A stretch of 13,740 nucleotides of DNA from Deltaproteobacteria bacterium RBG_16_54_18 (GCA_001797935.1 MGQT01000105.1:1-13740); one strand, 5' to 3'; positions 7,443 through 13,740 are shown, counted from the stretch's first letter. The notes: generated from the letters alone by a model not told the origin. Program-made: numbers and translations.

Positions 7443-7450
7443 AATCAACG

Positions 7451-8716
7451 GTGAGAGGGCATAAGGGGAAAAATGGCAATCAGCTGATTCATGGGTTGGT
7501 TAAGCTTCGTCAATTGATTAACGTATCCAAGCTCTCAGACATTAAGCACGGATGGTCGGACACTAAACTTCGAGCTCACTATGACAGCCTTCTGATTCTG
7601 TGTGATACGGTAATTGATCTGATGGGTTTCTTAGACGTAGAAGAGCTCATGGAGATTATCATTACCCGTGCCGCCGGCCTGCTCCAGGCCAAAGACGGCT
7701 TTTTTTATCTCTACAATGCCGATGCGGACGCCTTGGAATTACGAAAGGGCATTGGTTTTCACCAGGCGCATATCGGCTATCATGTGCCAAAGGGTGTGGG
7801 GTTGACCGGAGCGGTCTTAAAAACGGGAAAACCTCTCTCACGAAATGACTATCGAACGTGGGAGGGGCGTCATCCCGATTCCCGGTGGGACCCTATTTGC
7901 GCTATTACTGCCCTGCCGCTCGTTGTCGAAGGGGAGGTCATGGGGGTAATCGGTCTTGCCCATACCGAGCCGGGAAAACGATTCAGTAAGAGGGATAGTG
8001 CCTTACTCACCTGTTTTGCCGCCATGGCTACCCTGGCCATGGTTAAGGCCAAACTTTCCGCACGGACGCAGCCGAAATCGATTGCGGGAGGGGGTATGGT
8101 ACCGGAACAAGAACTGCAGAGGGTCAAAGACCAATTTAAGGAAATGCTCGTGGCCACGGTTAATGCCCTGTCAGCGACCCTCGAATTGAAAGATCCCTAT
8201 ACTGCTGCTCATCAGCGGTGGGTTACCCGCTTGGCGTGCGTCATTGCTACGGAGATGGGGCTTACAAAAGAACAAATTGAGGGTATACGGATGGCCGGGC
8301 TCGTTCACGATATCGGCAAGATGCATGTCCCGCTTGAATTTTTAAATAAACCCGGCAAGCTGTCGACAATAGAATATGATACCATAAAAATTCATCCACA
8401 AAGTGGTTACGATATATTGAAAGAGATACAGTTTCCCTGGCCCGTAGCGCAGATCGTACTGCAACACCATGAGCGGATGGATGGCTCCGGATATCCCCGA
8501 GGGCTTACGGGTGACGAGATCCTCCTGGAGGCGAGACTTGTAGCAGTGGCTGATGTCGTTGAATCCATGGCGTCTCCCCGTCCCTATCGAGATGTGTTCG
8601 GCGTCTCAGTTGCTTTAGAAGAGATTTCCAGGCATAAAAACATCCTGTATGATGCCGAGGTGGTCAATGCCTGCTTGCGGCTTTTTGAGGAACAACGGTT
8701 TCAGTTTGATTATTAA
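7451..8716 (+). CDS. GAF domain + HD-GYP domain protein, probable cyclic di-GMP phosphodiesterase
   Basis: The protein has 421 residues. An N-terminal helical lead (about 1-50) precedes a GAF-type sensor (about 50-205: VEELMEIIITRAAGLLQAKDGFFYLY, VPKGVGLTGAVLKTGKPLSRNDY, AITALPLVVEGEVMGVIGLAH). A linker helix (QELQRVKDQFKEMLVATVNAL) leads into an HD-GYP domain. The key residues are intact: DPYTAAHQRWV, HDIGK (286-290), HPQSGYDIL, HHE (339-341) and GYP (347-349), ending with ARLVAVADVVESM and RPYR. HD-GYP enzymes hydrolyse cyclic di-GMP at a two- or three-iron site, and the GAF domain is expected to gate this with a small ligand or redox signal that I cannot name. There is no receiver domain, transmembrane segment or partner GGDEF gene in the window, so it looks like a soluble stand-alone sensor enzyme. 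The start is GTG with a strong Shine-Dalgarno. It converges with the hydrolase gene, with 55 bases between them. Confidence 0.93.
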   Translation: MRGHKGKNGNQLIHGLVKLRQLINVSKLSDIKHGWSDTKLRAHYDSLLILCDTVIDLMGFLDVEELMEIIITRAAGLLQAKDGFFYLYNADADALELRKGIGFHQAHIGYHVPKGVGLTGAVLKTGKPLSRNDYRTWEGRHPDSRWDPICAITALPLVVEGEVMGVIGLAHTEPGKRFSKRDSALLTCFAAMATLAMVKAKLSARTQPKSIAGGGMVPEQELQRVKDQFKEMLVATVNALSATLELKDPYTAAHQRWVTRLACVIATEMGLTKEQIEGIRMAGLVHDIGKMHVPLEFLNKPGKLSTIEYDTIKIHPQSGYDILKEIQFPWPVAQIVLQHHERMDGSGYPRGLTGDEILLEARLVAVADVVESMASPRPYRDVFGVSVALEEISRHKNILYDAEVVNACLRLFEEQRFQFDY

Positions 8717-8771
8717 CGAAAAGGTAATTTTTCCCCGGGGCACTGCCCAACGTTGCACTTCCCGGTATCGG

Positions 8772-9473
8772 TCACAAATACTTCTGAAACCACGCGAGGC
8801 TTAGCAGGATGGCCCGGTGGCGATCCTGTGGGTTGGTAAAGCGGTGATCCCCCCCGGGGAATACCTCCAGGTGTTTAGGTGTTTTTGCCGCGTGATAAAG
8901 TTCCCGCGCGTGGGCGAGGGGGACAGTTTCGTCACATTCCCCGTGTAACAAGAGACAGTTGTGTAATCTCTTGATCGCCTTTGCGGCATCATACTGTGTC
9001 GCGTCTTCATAAAAGATCCTGTGCAACAGGGTTTCCTCATCCGTCGTCTCTGTGTTTCTTTCCAGGCGGGCAGGGGTTGCCCAGAGGGCGAGCACCCTTA
9101 TCCTGTCATCGGTGGCAGCCTTCAATATCGAGATAAAACCCCCCATGCTGCTGCCGAGCAGAGCGAGGCGATTTCCCACGAGGGGATGCCGCAGGGCCAG
9201 GTCAACCATTGCCGTGAGGTCTTGTAGCCGTGACGAGGTCGTCGTCGTACTGATGTCTCCTGTACTCTCACCGCACCCCTGGTGGTCGTAGCGGAACACC
9301 GCGATTCCCTGGGCGGAGAAGGTCTCTCCTATCTCTAGCAACTTCTCGCTCTCCTTGCTGCTGAATAACCCGTGCGAGCAGATGACACAGGGGGGTGACG
9401 GGTTTCGCGGGAGATGGAGTATCCCGGAGATCTTGTTTCCTTCGCTGATCGTACTGATGAATTCAATAGCCAC
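8772..9473 (-). CDS. Alpha/beta hydrolase (serine esterase/acyl hydrolase type)
   Basis: This 233-residue cytoplasmic protein has the alpha/beta-hydrolase fold. SHGLFSSKES (33-42) supplies the HG oxyanion region, FRYDHQGCGES (60-70) is the typical strand 4 turn, and LLGSSMGG (105-112) is the nucleophile elbow with Ser109. HGECDETVPL (177-186) gives Asp181 and GGDHRFT (207-213) gives His210. The catalytic triad Ser109, Asp181, His210 is thus complete. The compact length and the DHQG-CGEST pattern resemble hydrolases annotated as dienelactone-hydrolase-like or bacterial acyl hydrolases; the substrate cannot be told. The start is GTG, 20 bases after the folK stop, with a modest AGAAGAAG Shine-Dalgarno. 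It is the last gene of the selC-tatA-folK unit and ends 55 bases from the convergent HD-GYP gene. No strong terminator is visible between them. Confidence 0.88.
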   Translation of the reverse strand: MAIEFISTISEGNKISGILHLPRNPSPPCVICSHGLFSSKESEKLLEIGETFSAQGIAVFRYDHQGCGESTGDISTTTTSSRLQDLTAMVDLALRHPLVGNRLALLGSSMGGFISILKAATDDRIRVLALWATPARLERNTETTDEETLLHRIFYEDATQYDAAKAIKRLHNCLLLHGECDETVPLAHARELYHAAKTPKHLEVFPGGDHRFTNPQDRHRAILLSLAWFQKYL

Positions 9474-9493
9474 GTCGATCTATCTTCTTCTGG

Positions 9494-10015
9494 TTATGAA
9501 AAAGATGACACCGCTATGGTAGGTGGGGCAGAATATACCACCACCCCCTCTGTTCCTATAGCTTCAAAGAGTTCTTTGACGGTCTTGTGCAAGATCGGAT
9601 GCACTACATCAGGGGCTATTTCCGCCAAAGGGGCGAGGACAAAACCACGTTCATGCAGACGGGGATGCGGGATGATGAGATCAATCTCAGCCACGGCAAG
9701 AGAACCATAGAAAAGTATGTCTAAATCAATGCGGCGCGGCCCCATTTTAAATGTTTCTTTTCTTCCTAGTTGTTTTTCGATCGCCTGCAGAAAATCAACA
9801 AGGGGTCGTGGGGCGAGCGTGGTTTTTACCGCTGCCACGCAATTGATGAACCAATCTTGCTCGCGGTATCCTACCGGTTCCGTTTTATAAAGAGATGATA
9901 TGGTTTGAATCGTATTGCTCCGAGATGCCGCGATCCGCTCAAGGGCGCGCCGGCAGTTGGCTTCCTTATTACCGAGATTTGAGCCAAATCCCAGATATAC
10001 GATTTTATGCCCCAC
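9494..10015 (-). CDS. folK: 2-amino-4-hydroxy-6-hydroxymethyldihydropteridine pyrophosphokinase (HPPK)
   Basis: This 173-residue protein transfers pyrophosphate from ATP to 6-hydroxymethyl-7,8-dihydropterin, the step before dihydropteroate synthase in folate synthesis. The family hallmarks are all present: YLGFGSNLGNKE (7-18), SLYKTEPVGYREQDWFINCV (41-60), the Mg-binding GPRRIDLDILFYG (92-104, Asp97 and Asp99) and IPHPRLHERGFVLAPLAEIAP (from 115). The length is normal for single-domain HPPK. The start is GTG at 10015, two bases after the tatA stop, and it has no clear Shine-Dalgarno of its own. Translation probably depends on ribosomes finishing tatA across an A-rich tract. No folP or folB lies nearby, so the gene sits apart from the rest of the folate pathway. 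Confidence 0.96.
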   Translation of the reverse strand: MGHKIVYLGFGSNLGNKEANCRRALERIAASRSNTIQTISSLYKTEPVGYREQDWFINCVAAVKTTLAPRPLVDFLQAIEKQLGRKETFKMGPRRIDLDILFYGSLAVAEIDLIIPHPRLHERGFVLAPLAEIAPDVVHPILHKTVKELFEAIGTEGVVVYSAPPTIAVSSFS

Positions 10016-10017
10016 GG

Positions 10018-10218
10018 TTATTTATTTTTTTTTGTCTTTATCCCTTTATCATCATCTTTCGGTGTGACGTCGATCTCCGGGGTTTCCTTAATTGATGTCT
10101 TGAAATTTCTGATGGCCTTCCCAATACCTGAGCCGATCTCAGGAAGCCGAGTGGCCCCAAATATAAGGAAGGCGATAACCAGGATGATGATGAGCTCAGG
10201 CATACCAAGACCAAACAT
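10018..10218 (-). CDS. tatA: Sec-independent translocase subunit TatA
   Basis: I place the start at the ATG at 10218, giving 66 residues. An AAGGAGA Shine-Dalgarno (10224-10230) lies 5 bases before it. A longer open frame reaching 10293 would read into the adjacent tRNA gene and is rejected. The protein begins MFGLGMPELIIILVIAFLIFG, a single N-terminal membrane helix, followed by the hinge GATRLPEIG and an amphipathic helix SGIGKAIRNFKTSIK. It ends with a charged, disordered tail rich in Asp and Lys. This is the TatA/E pattern of the twin-arginine system, which exports folded, often cofactor-containing proteins across the inner membrane. TatA oligomers form the variable-size pore. No tatB or tatC is present in the window. 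The gene follows tRNA-Sec by 30 bases and is translationally linked to folK. Confidence 0.94.
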   Translation of the reverse strand: MFGLGMPELIIILVIAFLIFGATRLPEIGSGIGKAIRNFKTSIKETPEIDVTPKDDDKGIKTKKNK

Positions 10219-10223
10219 AGTGT

Positions 10224-10230
10224 TCTCCTT
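10224..10230 (-). promoter_or_regulatory. Shine-Dalgarno that fixes the tatA start
   Basis: AAGGAGA on the minus strand, 5 bases before the ATG at 10218, supports the 66-residue TatA over a longer frame running into the tRNA. Confidence 0.8.
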
Positions 10231-10248
10231 TCCTGTGAAACATAACAA

Positions 10249-10344
10249 TGGCGGAAGTGTACGGGAATCGAACCCGCCGCGGATGTCTGACACCCGCCGC
10301 TGGATTTGAAGTCCAGGAGGCCCACCAGGGACCTATCCACTTCC
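10249..10344 (-). tRNA. selC: tRNA-Sec (selenocysteine, anticodon TCA)
   Basis: The minus strand from 10344 to 10249 folds as a 96-base tRNA with an encoded CCA end. It has a 7-bp acceptor pairing GGAAGTG/CACTTCC, with an eighth position that would be G-A. It also has a 6-bp D stem (AGGTCC/GGGCCT, including one T-G pair) and a CTGGA/TCCAG anticodon stem with loop CTTCAAA (anticodon TCA). A long variable arm (GCGGGTGT/ACATCCGC) and a T arm with GGTTCGATTCC complete it. The long acceptor-T axis, six-pair D stem, long variable arm and TCA anticodon are diagnostic of bacterial tRNA-Sec, which inserts selenocysteine at UGA codons with SelA, SelB and SelD. None of those genes lies in the window. 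It has its own promoter and is followed within 30 bases by tatA with no terminator between them. Confidence 0.96.
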
Positions 10345-10350
10345 TTTGCT

Positions 10351-10379
10351 ATTGTGCCCAAAGCAATCGCGGAAGTCAA
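10351..10379 (-). promoter_or_regulatory. Sigma-70 promoter of selC (and probably tatA-folK-hydrolase)
   Basis: On the minus strand TTGACT (10374-10379) is followed after exactly 17 bases by CACAAT (10351-10356). Six bases then separate the -10 box from the first base of tRNA-Sec at 10344, so transcription would start at or very near the mature tRNA 5' end. Confidence 0.75.
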
Positions 10380-10404
10380 CCCGGATTTCTCATCTCACAG
10401 TTTA

Positions 10405-10424
10405 TTGACAAAGGATACTGTCAA
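10405..10424. repeat. 6-bp inverted repeat over the ligA -35 region
   Basis: TTGACA (10405-10410) and TGTCAA (10419-10424) are perfect inverted copies with 8 bases between. The left arm is the -35 box itself. It could be an operator, though arms this short may arise by chance. Confidence 0.45.
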
Positions 10425-10433
10425 ATCTACAAT
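10405..10433 (+). promoter_or_regulatory. Sigma-70 promoter of ligA
   Basis: A perfect TTGACA (10405-10410) and TACAAT (10428-10433) are separated by 17 bases, a near-ideal promoter. The start near 10440 gives a short leader of about 33 bases before the ligA ATG at 10473. The two divergent -35 boxes (this one and that of selC) lie 25 bases apart. Confidence 0.8.
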
Positions 10434-10472
10434 GTTGGCAAAAGTACCGGCATATAATTCGAGGAAAACACA

Positions 10473-12485
10473 ATGGCGCCGCGTGAACAGGTGAAAAGGG
10501 CAGCATGGCTCAGGGGGGAGATCGAGTATCACAACTACCGCTACTATGTTTTGGACGACCCGGAGGTCTCCGACACGGCCTATGATGCGTTCCTGAAGGA
10601 GTTGGAAGGGCTGGAGGAGATCTACCCGGAACTCAAGATCCCCAATTCACCCACCCAGCGCGTTGGCGGTGTTCCCTTAGAGGTATTCGGTCAGGTGCCC
10701 CACACCATACCGATGCTGAGTTTGGCCAACGCCATGGAAGAAAAGGCGGTTATTGATTTCGACCAAAGGATTAAGCGCTTTCTTAAGATCGATACTCAAA
10801 TCCAATATGTAGCGGAACCCAAATTAGACGGGCTCGCCGTCGAATTGATTTATGAGCAGGGGGAGTTCGTTGTAGGTTCTACCAGGGGGGATGGTTTTAC
10901 CGGCGAGGACGTAACCAAAAACTTGAGGACAATCAAGACCATACCGTTGCATCTCATTGAACGCCAGTCAGCTTCTCCAGAAAAACTCCAGGTCAGAGGC
11001 GAGGTCTATATAGAGGCCGCCGATTTTAAAGCTCTCAACAAGCGACAGGAAGCGATCGGCGCGTCCCTCTTTGCCAACCCCCGTAATGCCGCCGCCGGGT
11101 CGCTGCGTCAGCTCGACTCTACCGTTACCGCGCAAAGACCTCTCAAGCTCTTCTGTTACGGAGTCGGGGAGGTGCGAGGTAAGGAGTTTGAGAGCCAATG
11201 GGAAGTCCTCCAGACCCTTCCTCAATGGGGATTGAGGACCAATCCCCTGGTTCGCCGATGCAGGAATATTCAAGAGGCGATCGACTATTATTATGAAATC
11301 AATGCGCAGCGCGAAGGACAACCATACGAAATGGATGGTGTAGTCATCAAGGTGGACAGCTTTGCACTCCAGCGCAGACTCGGTGAGGTCTCACGGAGCC
11401 CCCGGTGGGCCGTGGCGTACAAATTTCCGGCAAAAGAGGAGACTACTAAGATCCTCGATATCAGGATTCAGGTTGGGCGTACCGGTGTGCTGACCCCGGT
11501 CGCCGAGATGGAGCCGGTGAGGATCGGCGGCGTGGAGGTCAAGCGGGCAACGCTGCACAACCGGGATGAAATTGATAAGAAAGACATCAGGATCGGCGAT
11601 ACCGTTGTGGTGCGCAGGGCAGGGGATGTGATACCGGAGGTGGTCAAGGTCATCTTCTCAAAAAGGACGGGTGCCGAACGCCGATTTATCATGCCGAAGA
11701 GCTGTCCCGTGTGCGGATCTGACGTGGTGCGCCTGCCTGGTGAGGCCGCCCACCGCTGCGTCGGGATCTCGTGCGCTGAGCAATTAAAGGGGAGGATCAG
11801 GCACTTTGCCTCCAAGCGGGCCATGGACATTGACGGCCTGGGAATAAAGCTCATCGGACAATTGGTGGACAAGGGTCTGGTCAAGGACGTTGCTGATCTC
11901 TATTATTTGACCCGTGATGACCTTGCTCTGCTCGAGCGAATGGCGGAAAAATCGGCGGAAAATCTTATCAAGGCCTTGGCAAAGAGCAAGCACCCGACGC
12001 TTGCTCGCTTTCTCTATGCCTTGGGCATGCGGCATGTGGGTGAGCATATCGCGCAGGTACTTGCCCGCGAGTTGCCAGCACTCGATCGATACAATAAGAT
12101 TTCTGTCAAGAAGCTAAAAAAGATTCCAGGCATTGGGCCGGAGGTGGCGCAGAGCGTGTACGGGTTTTTCCAGGACAAAAAAAATCGCGAGGTGATCAAA
12201 CGACTGCAGAAGGCAGGTATTACGATAGCCGAGCAGAGCGCCAAGCGAGCAATGCCTTTGCAGGGCAAGACCTTCCTCTTTACCGGCGCTCTGGAAGGGA
12301 TGACGAGGGACGAGGCCAAGGACCTGGTGCTTGCCCTCGGCGGGAAGATTGCCTCAGGCGCAGCTAAGGGGGTAGACTACGTCGTTGTCGGAAAAGAACC
12401 CGGTTCCAAGTACACCAAGGCAAAAAAGCTAGGCCTCACCATCATTGATGAAGATGAGTTTAAAAGGCTGGTGGAAAAGAAATAG
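10473..12485 (+). CDS. ligA: NAD+-dependent DNA ligase
   Basis: This 670-residue protein, the normal LigA length, seals nicks during replication and repair using NAD+. The domains run in order. Domain Ia (EYHNYRYYVLDDPEVSDTAYD, about 18-38) grips NAD+. The nucleotidyltransferase domain carries the adenylated lysine in PKLDGLA (Lys117), STRGDGFTGEDVT, FANPRNAAAGSLRQLD and EMDGVVIKV. The OB fold follows at about 320-400 (VGRTGVLTPVAEMEPV). The zinc finger uses Cys411, Cys414, Cys429 and Cys434. Helix-hairpin-helix repeats follow (DIDGLGIKLIGQLV, KKIPGIGPEVAQSV). The C-terminal BRCT domain spans about 593-670 (GKTFLFTGALEGMTRDEA). The ATG at 10473 has a GAGG Shine-Dalgarno about 8 bases upstream and a strong promoter. 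No truncation or missing key residue is seen. The small membrane-protein gene begins 50 bases downstream and may be co-transcribed. Confidence 0.98.
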   Translation: MAPREQVKRAAWLRGEIEYHNYRYYVLDDPEVSDTAYDAFLKELEGLEEIYPELKIPNSPTQRVGGVPLEVFGQVPHTIPMLSLANAMEEKAVIDFDQRIKRFLKIDTQIQYVAEPKLDGLAVELIYEQGEFVVGSTRGDGFTGEDVTKNLRTIKTIPLHLIERQSASPEKLQVRGEVYIEAADFKALNKRQEAIGASLFANPRNAAAGSLRQLDSTVTAQRPLKLFCYGVGEVRGKEFESQWEVLQTLPQWGLRTNPLVRRCRNIQEAIDYYYEINAQREGQPYEMDGVVIKVDSFALQRRLGEVSRSPRWAVAYKFPAKEETTKILDIRIQVGRTGVLTPVAEMEPVRIGGVEVKRATLHNRDEIDKKDIRIGDTVVVRRAGDVIPEVVKVIFSKRTGAERRFIMPKSCPVCGSDVVRLPGEAAHRCVGISCAEQLKGRIRHFASKRAMDIDGLGIKLIGQLVDKGLVKDVADLYYLTRDDLALLERMAEKSAENLIKALAKSKHPTLARFLYALGMRHVGEHIAQVLARELPALDRYNKISVKKLKKIPGIGPEVAQSVYGFFQDKKNREVIKRLQKAGITIAEQSAKRAMPLQGKTFLFTGALEGMTRDEAKDLVLALGGKIASGAAKGVDYVVVGKEPGSKYTKAKKLGLTIIDEDEFKRLVEKK

Positions 12486-12535
12486 GTCCGTTCGATTTCC
12501 GATCTAAGCTTGACGTCGTTGAAGAAGAGGAGAAA

Positions 12536-12883
12536 ATGGCTAAAAGACTTAAGCTTTATGCAAAGGCCGGAAGAATAATTCGCCTACTTGCTTGGATCTC
12601 CGGCATTAGTGTGCTTGCGATTGCTGCGGCTGTTTTAGTTCCCTTGATTGCTAAGCCGCAACCGGCTGAAGCAGGGCCCATTGCCGTGCTGATGATTGTG
12701 CTCGTACTTATTGTGTTATTTGTGTATTTCCAGTTAACCCTCGGAGGGGCAATCAAGCAACATAAAGAATGGGGACGGAATGTGGGGATTGGATATAGCG
12801 TAATCCTCTTATTTGGTTTTCCCATCGGCACCATTGTTGGCATTTATGTCCTTTACTGCCTTATCAAAGGATGGGATCAGTAG
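12536..12883 (+). CDS. Small three-helix inner-membrane protein, function unknown
   Basis: This 115-residue protein starts at an ATG with a GAGGAG Shine-Dalgarno. A basic N-terminus (MAKRLKLYAKAGR) precedes three hydrophobic stretches at about 17-39, 48-67 and 84-110. The loop between helices 2 and 3 is GAIKQHKEWGRNVGIG, and helix 3 contains GFPIGTIVGIYVLYCL. A charged loop ahead of an FPIGT-x-x-GIY-x-L helix is a pattern I have seen in small uncharacterised membrane proteins of many bacteria, but I know of no assigned function. The positive-inside rule suggests that the basic N-terminus and the loop between helices 2 and 3 face the cytoplasm. It could be read from the ligA promoter or from a promoter in the 50-base gap, where none is obvious. 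Confidence 0.75.
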   Translation: MAKRLKLYAKAGRIIRLLAWISGISVLAIAAAVLVPLIAKPQPAEAGPIAVLMIVLVLIVLFVYFQLTLGGAIKQHKEWGRNVGIGYSVILLFGFPIGTIVGIYVLYCLIKGWDQ

Positions 12884-12989
12884 ATCACCTGTCGAACAAG
12901 AAGCTGCAATGGATACAAAAAACCTAAACCCAATTCAGTTCTTGTTTTACAGCCGTTTTATATGGTACCTATTAAGCATATTAAACGAG

Positions 12990-12995
12990 TATAAA
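12990..12995 (+). promoter_or_regulatory. Possible -10 box of the secreted-protein gene
   Basis: TATAAA at 12990-12995 lies in an AT-rich stretch 38 bases before the ATG at 13033. No convincing -35 box is found 16-18 bases upstream, so this is only a weak candidate. Confidence 0.25.
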
Positions 12996-13032
12996 ATATT
13001 AGCATATATATAGACATAGATAGGAGGGAAAA

Positions 13033-13506
13033 ATGAAAAAATATCGATCGAGAGCCCAAAGAATTTTTGTTTTATCTTTTGCATTATTCGTTGTCGTATG
13101 GGCGTGTCACGCAGACCTTGCTATTGCTGCAGATAAATCTCAGATGCTTGTCGGAAGCTGGTACGGGGAGAGAATACACTCTGGGCAATTTTCCGGGAAA
13201 TCATTCAATCACCGGCGATGGCTAACCGTCCATCGATCAGACGGGAGCGCACGGGACGTCCATCGGTACTATTTAGACGATACGATGCAGGGAGAATATG
13301 TCGAAGAATACAAATGGGGCGTGAAAAAAAATATTTACTGGAATATTTGTCAATCGCAAACCATCAATGGGGTGGTTAATTCTTGCTCTGATCGCAGCGA
13401 GTACGAAATTCAGTCCCTGACTTCGCGAGAATTTCGTTACCGCAGTTTGAAATCTCAAATTGTCTATTCGATGGTCCGTGTCCCAGAAGAGTTTCGACTT
13501 CCTTGA
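13033..13506 (+). CDS. Secreted protein of unknown function with signal peptide
   Basis: This 157-residue protein starts at an ATG preceded by a strong AGGAGG (13022-13027) five bases upstream. Residues 1-32 are a signal peptide: a basic MKKYRSRAQR start, a hydrophobic IFVLSFALFVVVWA core and an AIA-A cleavage site at 30-33. A cysteine at 25 (VVWAC) is a poor lipobox match, so secretion to the periplasm is more likely than lipidation. The mature part begins with VGSWYGERI, followed by alternating strand-like segments (RRWLTVHRSDGSARDVHRYY, YKWGVKKNIYWNIC, SEYEIQSLTSREFRYRSL). This suggests a small beta-barrel resembling lipocalin-like domains of the 'GxWxG' type. Cys106 and Cys118 could form a disulphide. 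I cannot assign a family or function with confidence. The gene is AT-richer than ligA and lies 149 bases after the membrane-protein gene, so it is probably its own unit. Confidence 0.8.
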   Translation: MKKYRSRAQRIFVLSFALFVVVWACHADLAIAADKSQMLVGSWYGERIHSGQFSGKSFNHRRWLTVHRSDGSARDVHRYYLDDTMQGEYVEEYKWGVKKNIYWNICQSQTINGVVNSCSDRSEYEIQSLTSREFRYRSLKSQIVYSMVRVPEEFRLP

Positions 13507-13668
13507 ATTAGTGTTGGACCCGTCAAGACGTATGATCGAGGCGATATGAGCTTCCGCGGTTTATTACGGGGGCGTATGGCCGCTCTTTGTAGCATTTTTT
13601 CGCGATCTACACGCGTACGATTTATGCTTTAAGGAACAGCGATTTTTTCCCTTCCATAGTGTCGTCAA

Positions 13669-13709
13669 TCGCGTACGGTGTTGTTGAGAGGTGGTTTGCC
13701 GTATCGCGA
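13669..13709. repeat. Imperfect inverted repeat near the right edge
   Basis: TCGCGTACGG (13669-13678) pairs with CCGTATCGCGA (13699-13709) with one extra base in the right arm and a 20-base loop. A second copy of CGCGTACG occurs at 13612-13619. There is no T run, so it is not an ordinary terminator. The surrounding 13507-13740 contains no gene I can support. Confidence 0.4.
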
Positions 13710-13740
13710 CCTCCTACTTCTTGCGGGCACGTAGCCTATC

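Larger units (their letters stand above)
7105..7450. other. Intergenic region upstream of the HD-GYP gene
   Basis: These 346 bases contain no supported gene. A small hairpin (CAGGGA 7169-7174 with TCCCTG 7180-7185) lies inside a wider inverted repeat (CGACTAA 7117-7123 with TTAGTCG 7193-7199). It could protect the 3' end of the add transcript but lacks a T run. Further on come the promoter at 7252-7280, an A/T dyad at 7278-7295, a C run near 7309 and a leader of about 160 bases. The leader shows no cyclic di-GMP riboswitch pattern that I can recognise. Confidence 0.6.

Noticed and set aside
8717..8771. GGGCACTGCCC between the convergent HD-GYP and hydrolase genes as a shared terminator
   Set aside because: The stem is only 4 bp with a 3-base loop, and no T run follows on either strand.
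10018..10035. Programmed frameshift on the A9 run at the end of tatA producing a TatA-FolK fusion
   Set aside because: In the folK frame a TAA lies just upstream of the folK GTG, so a frameshift there cannot join the two proteins.
10219..10293. Longer TatA start reaching into the tRNA gene
   Set aside because: The extra 25 residues are encoded by tRNA-Sec sequence, and a strong Shine-Dalgarno stands before the internal ATG at 10218.
13545..13632. Small open frame starting MSFRGLLRGRM in the right-hand end
   Set aside because: It is under 30 codons with no Shine-Dalgarno or recognisable content, so it cannot be told from chance.

Overview
The window looks like chromosomal DNA of a Gram-negative, selenocysteine-using bacterium. 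A TolC-family outer-membrane protein, a Tat translocase subunit, AddAB-type (not RecBCD) recombination genes, a GAF/HD-GYP signalling protein and a tRNA-Sec gene together fit a Desulfobacterota/Deltaproteobacteria-like or related lineage. That placement is an inference from gene content only. Most coding sequence is of moderate GC, while the intergenic stretches and the last two small genes are more AT-rich.

Layout. (1) Bases 1-780, minus strand: a small AbrB/MazE-type regulator followed one base later by a TolC-family efflux protein that runs off the left edge. A three-copy 9-bp repeat sits just downstream of the candidate promoter. A perfect 33-bp in-frame duplication lies at the extreme left end. 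(2) Bases 1101-7104, plus strand: a tightly coupled three-gene double-strand-break repair operon. It holds an AddA helicase lacking its nuclease, the missing AddA nuclease as a separate 171-residue protein, and AddB with an Fe-S-type nuclease domain. Both junctions are ATGA overlaps. (3) Bases 7105-8716: an intergenic region with a promoter, an A/T dyad and a palindrome overlapping the Shine-Dalgarno, then a GAF + HD-GYP protein that probably degrades cyclic di-GMP. (4) Bases 8772-10344, minus strand: one transcription unit reading tRNA-Sec (selC), tatA, folK and an alpha/beta hydrolase. (5) Bases 10345-10472: a compact divergent promoter region serving selC and ligA. (6) Bases 10473-13506, plus strand: ligA, a small three-helix membrane protein and a secreted protein of unknown function. 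The last 234 bases carry no gene I can support.

How the genes work together. The addA/nuclease/addB operon should encode the enzyme that resects double-strand breaks for RecA, and ligA supplies the replicative/repair ligase, but the two are not in one operon. The other neighbours (c-di-GMP turnover, Tat export, folate synthesis, Sec decoding) are housekeeping or signalling functions without an evident shared pathway. I did not find a convincing new defence or mobile system. The most notable points are the split AddA, selC heading a tatA-folK transcript, and the tandem duplication in the efflux gene.
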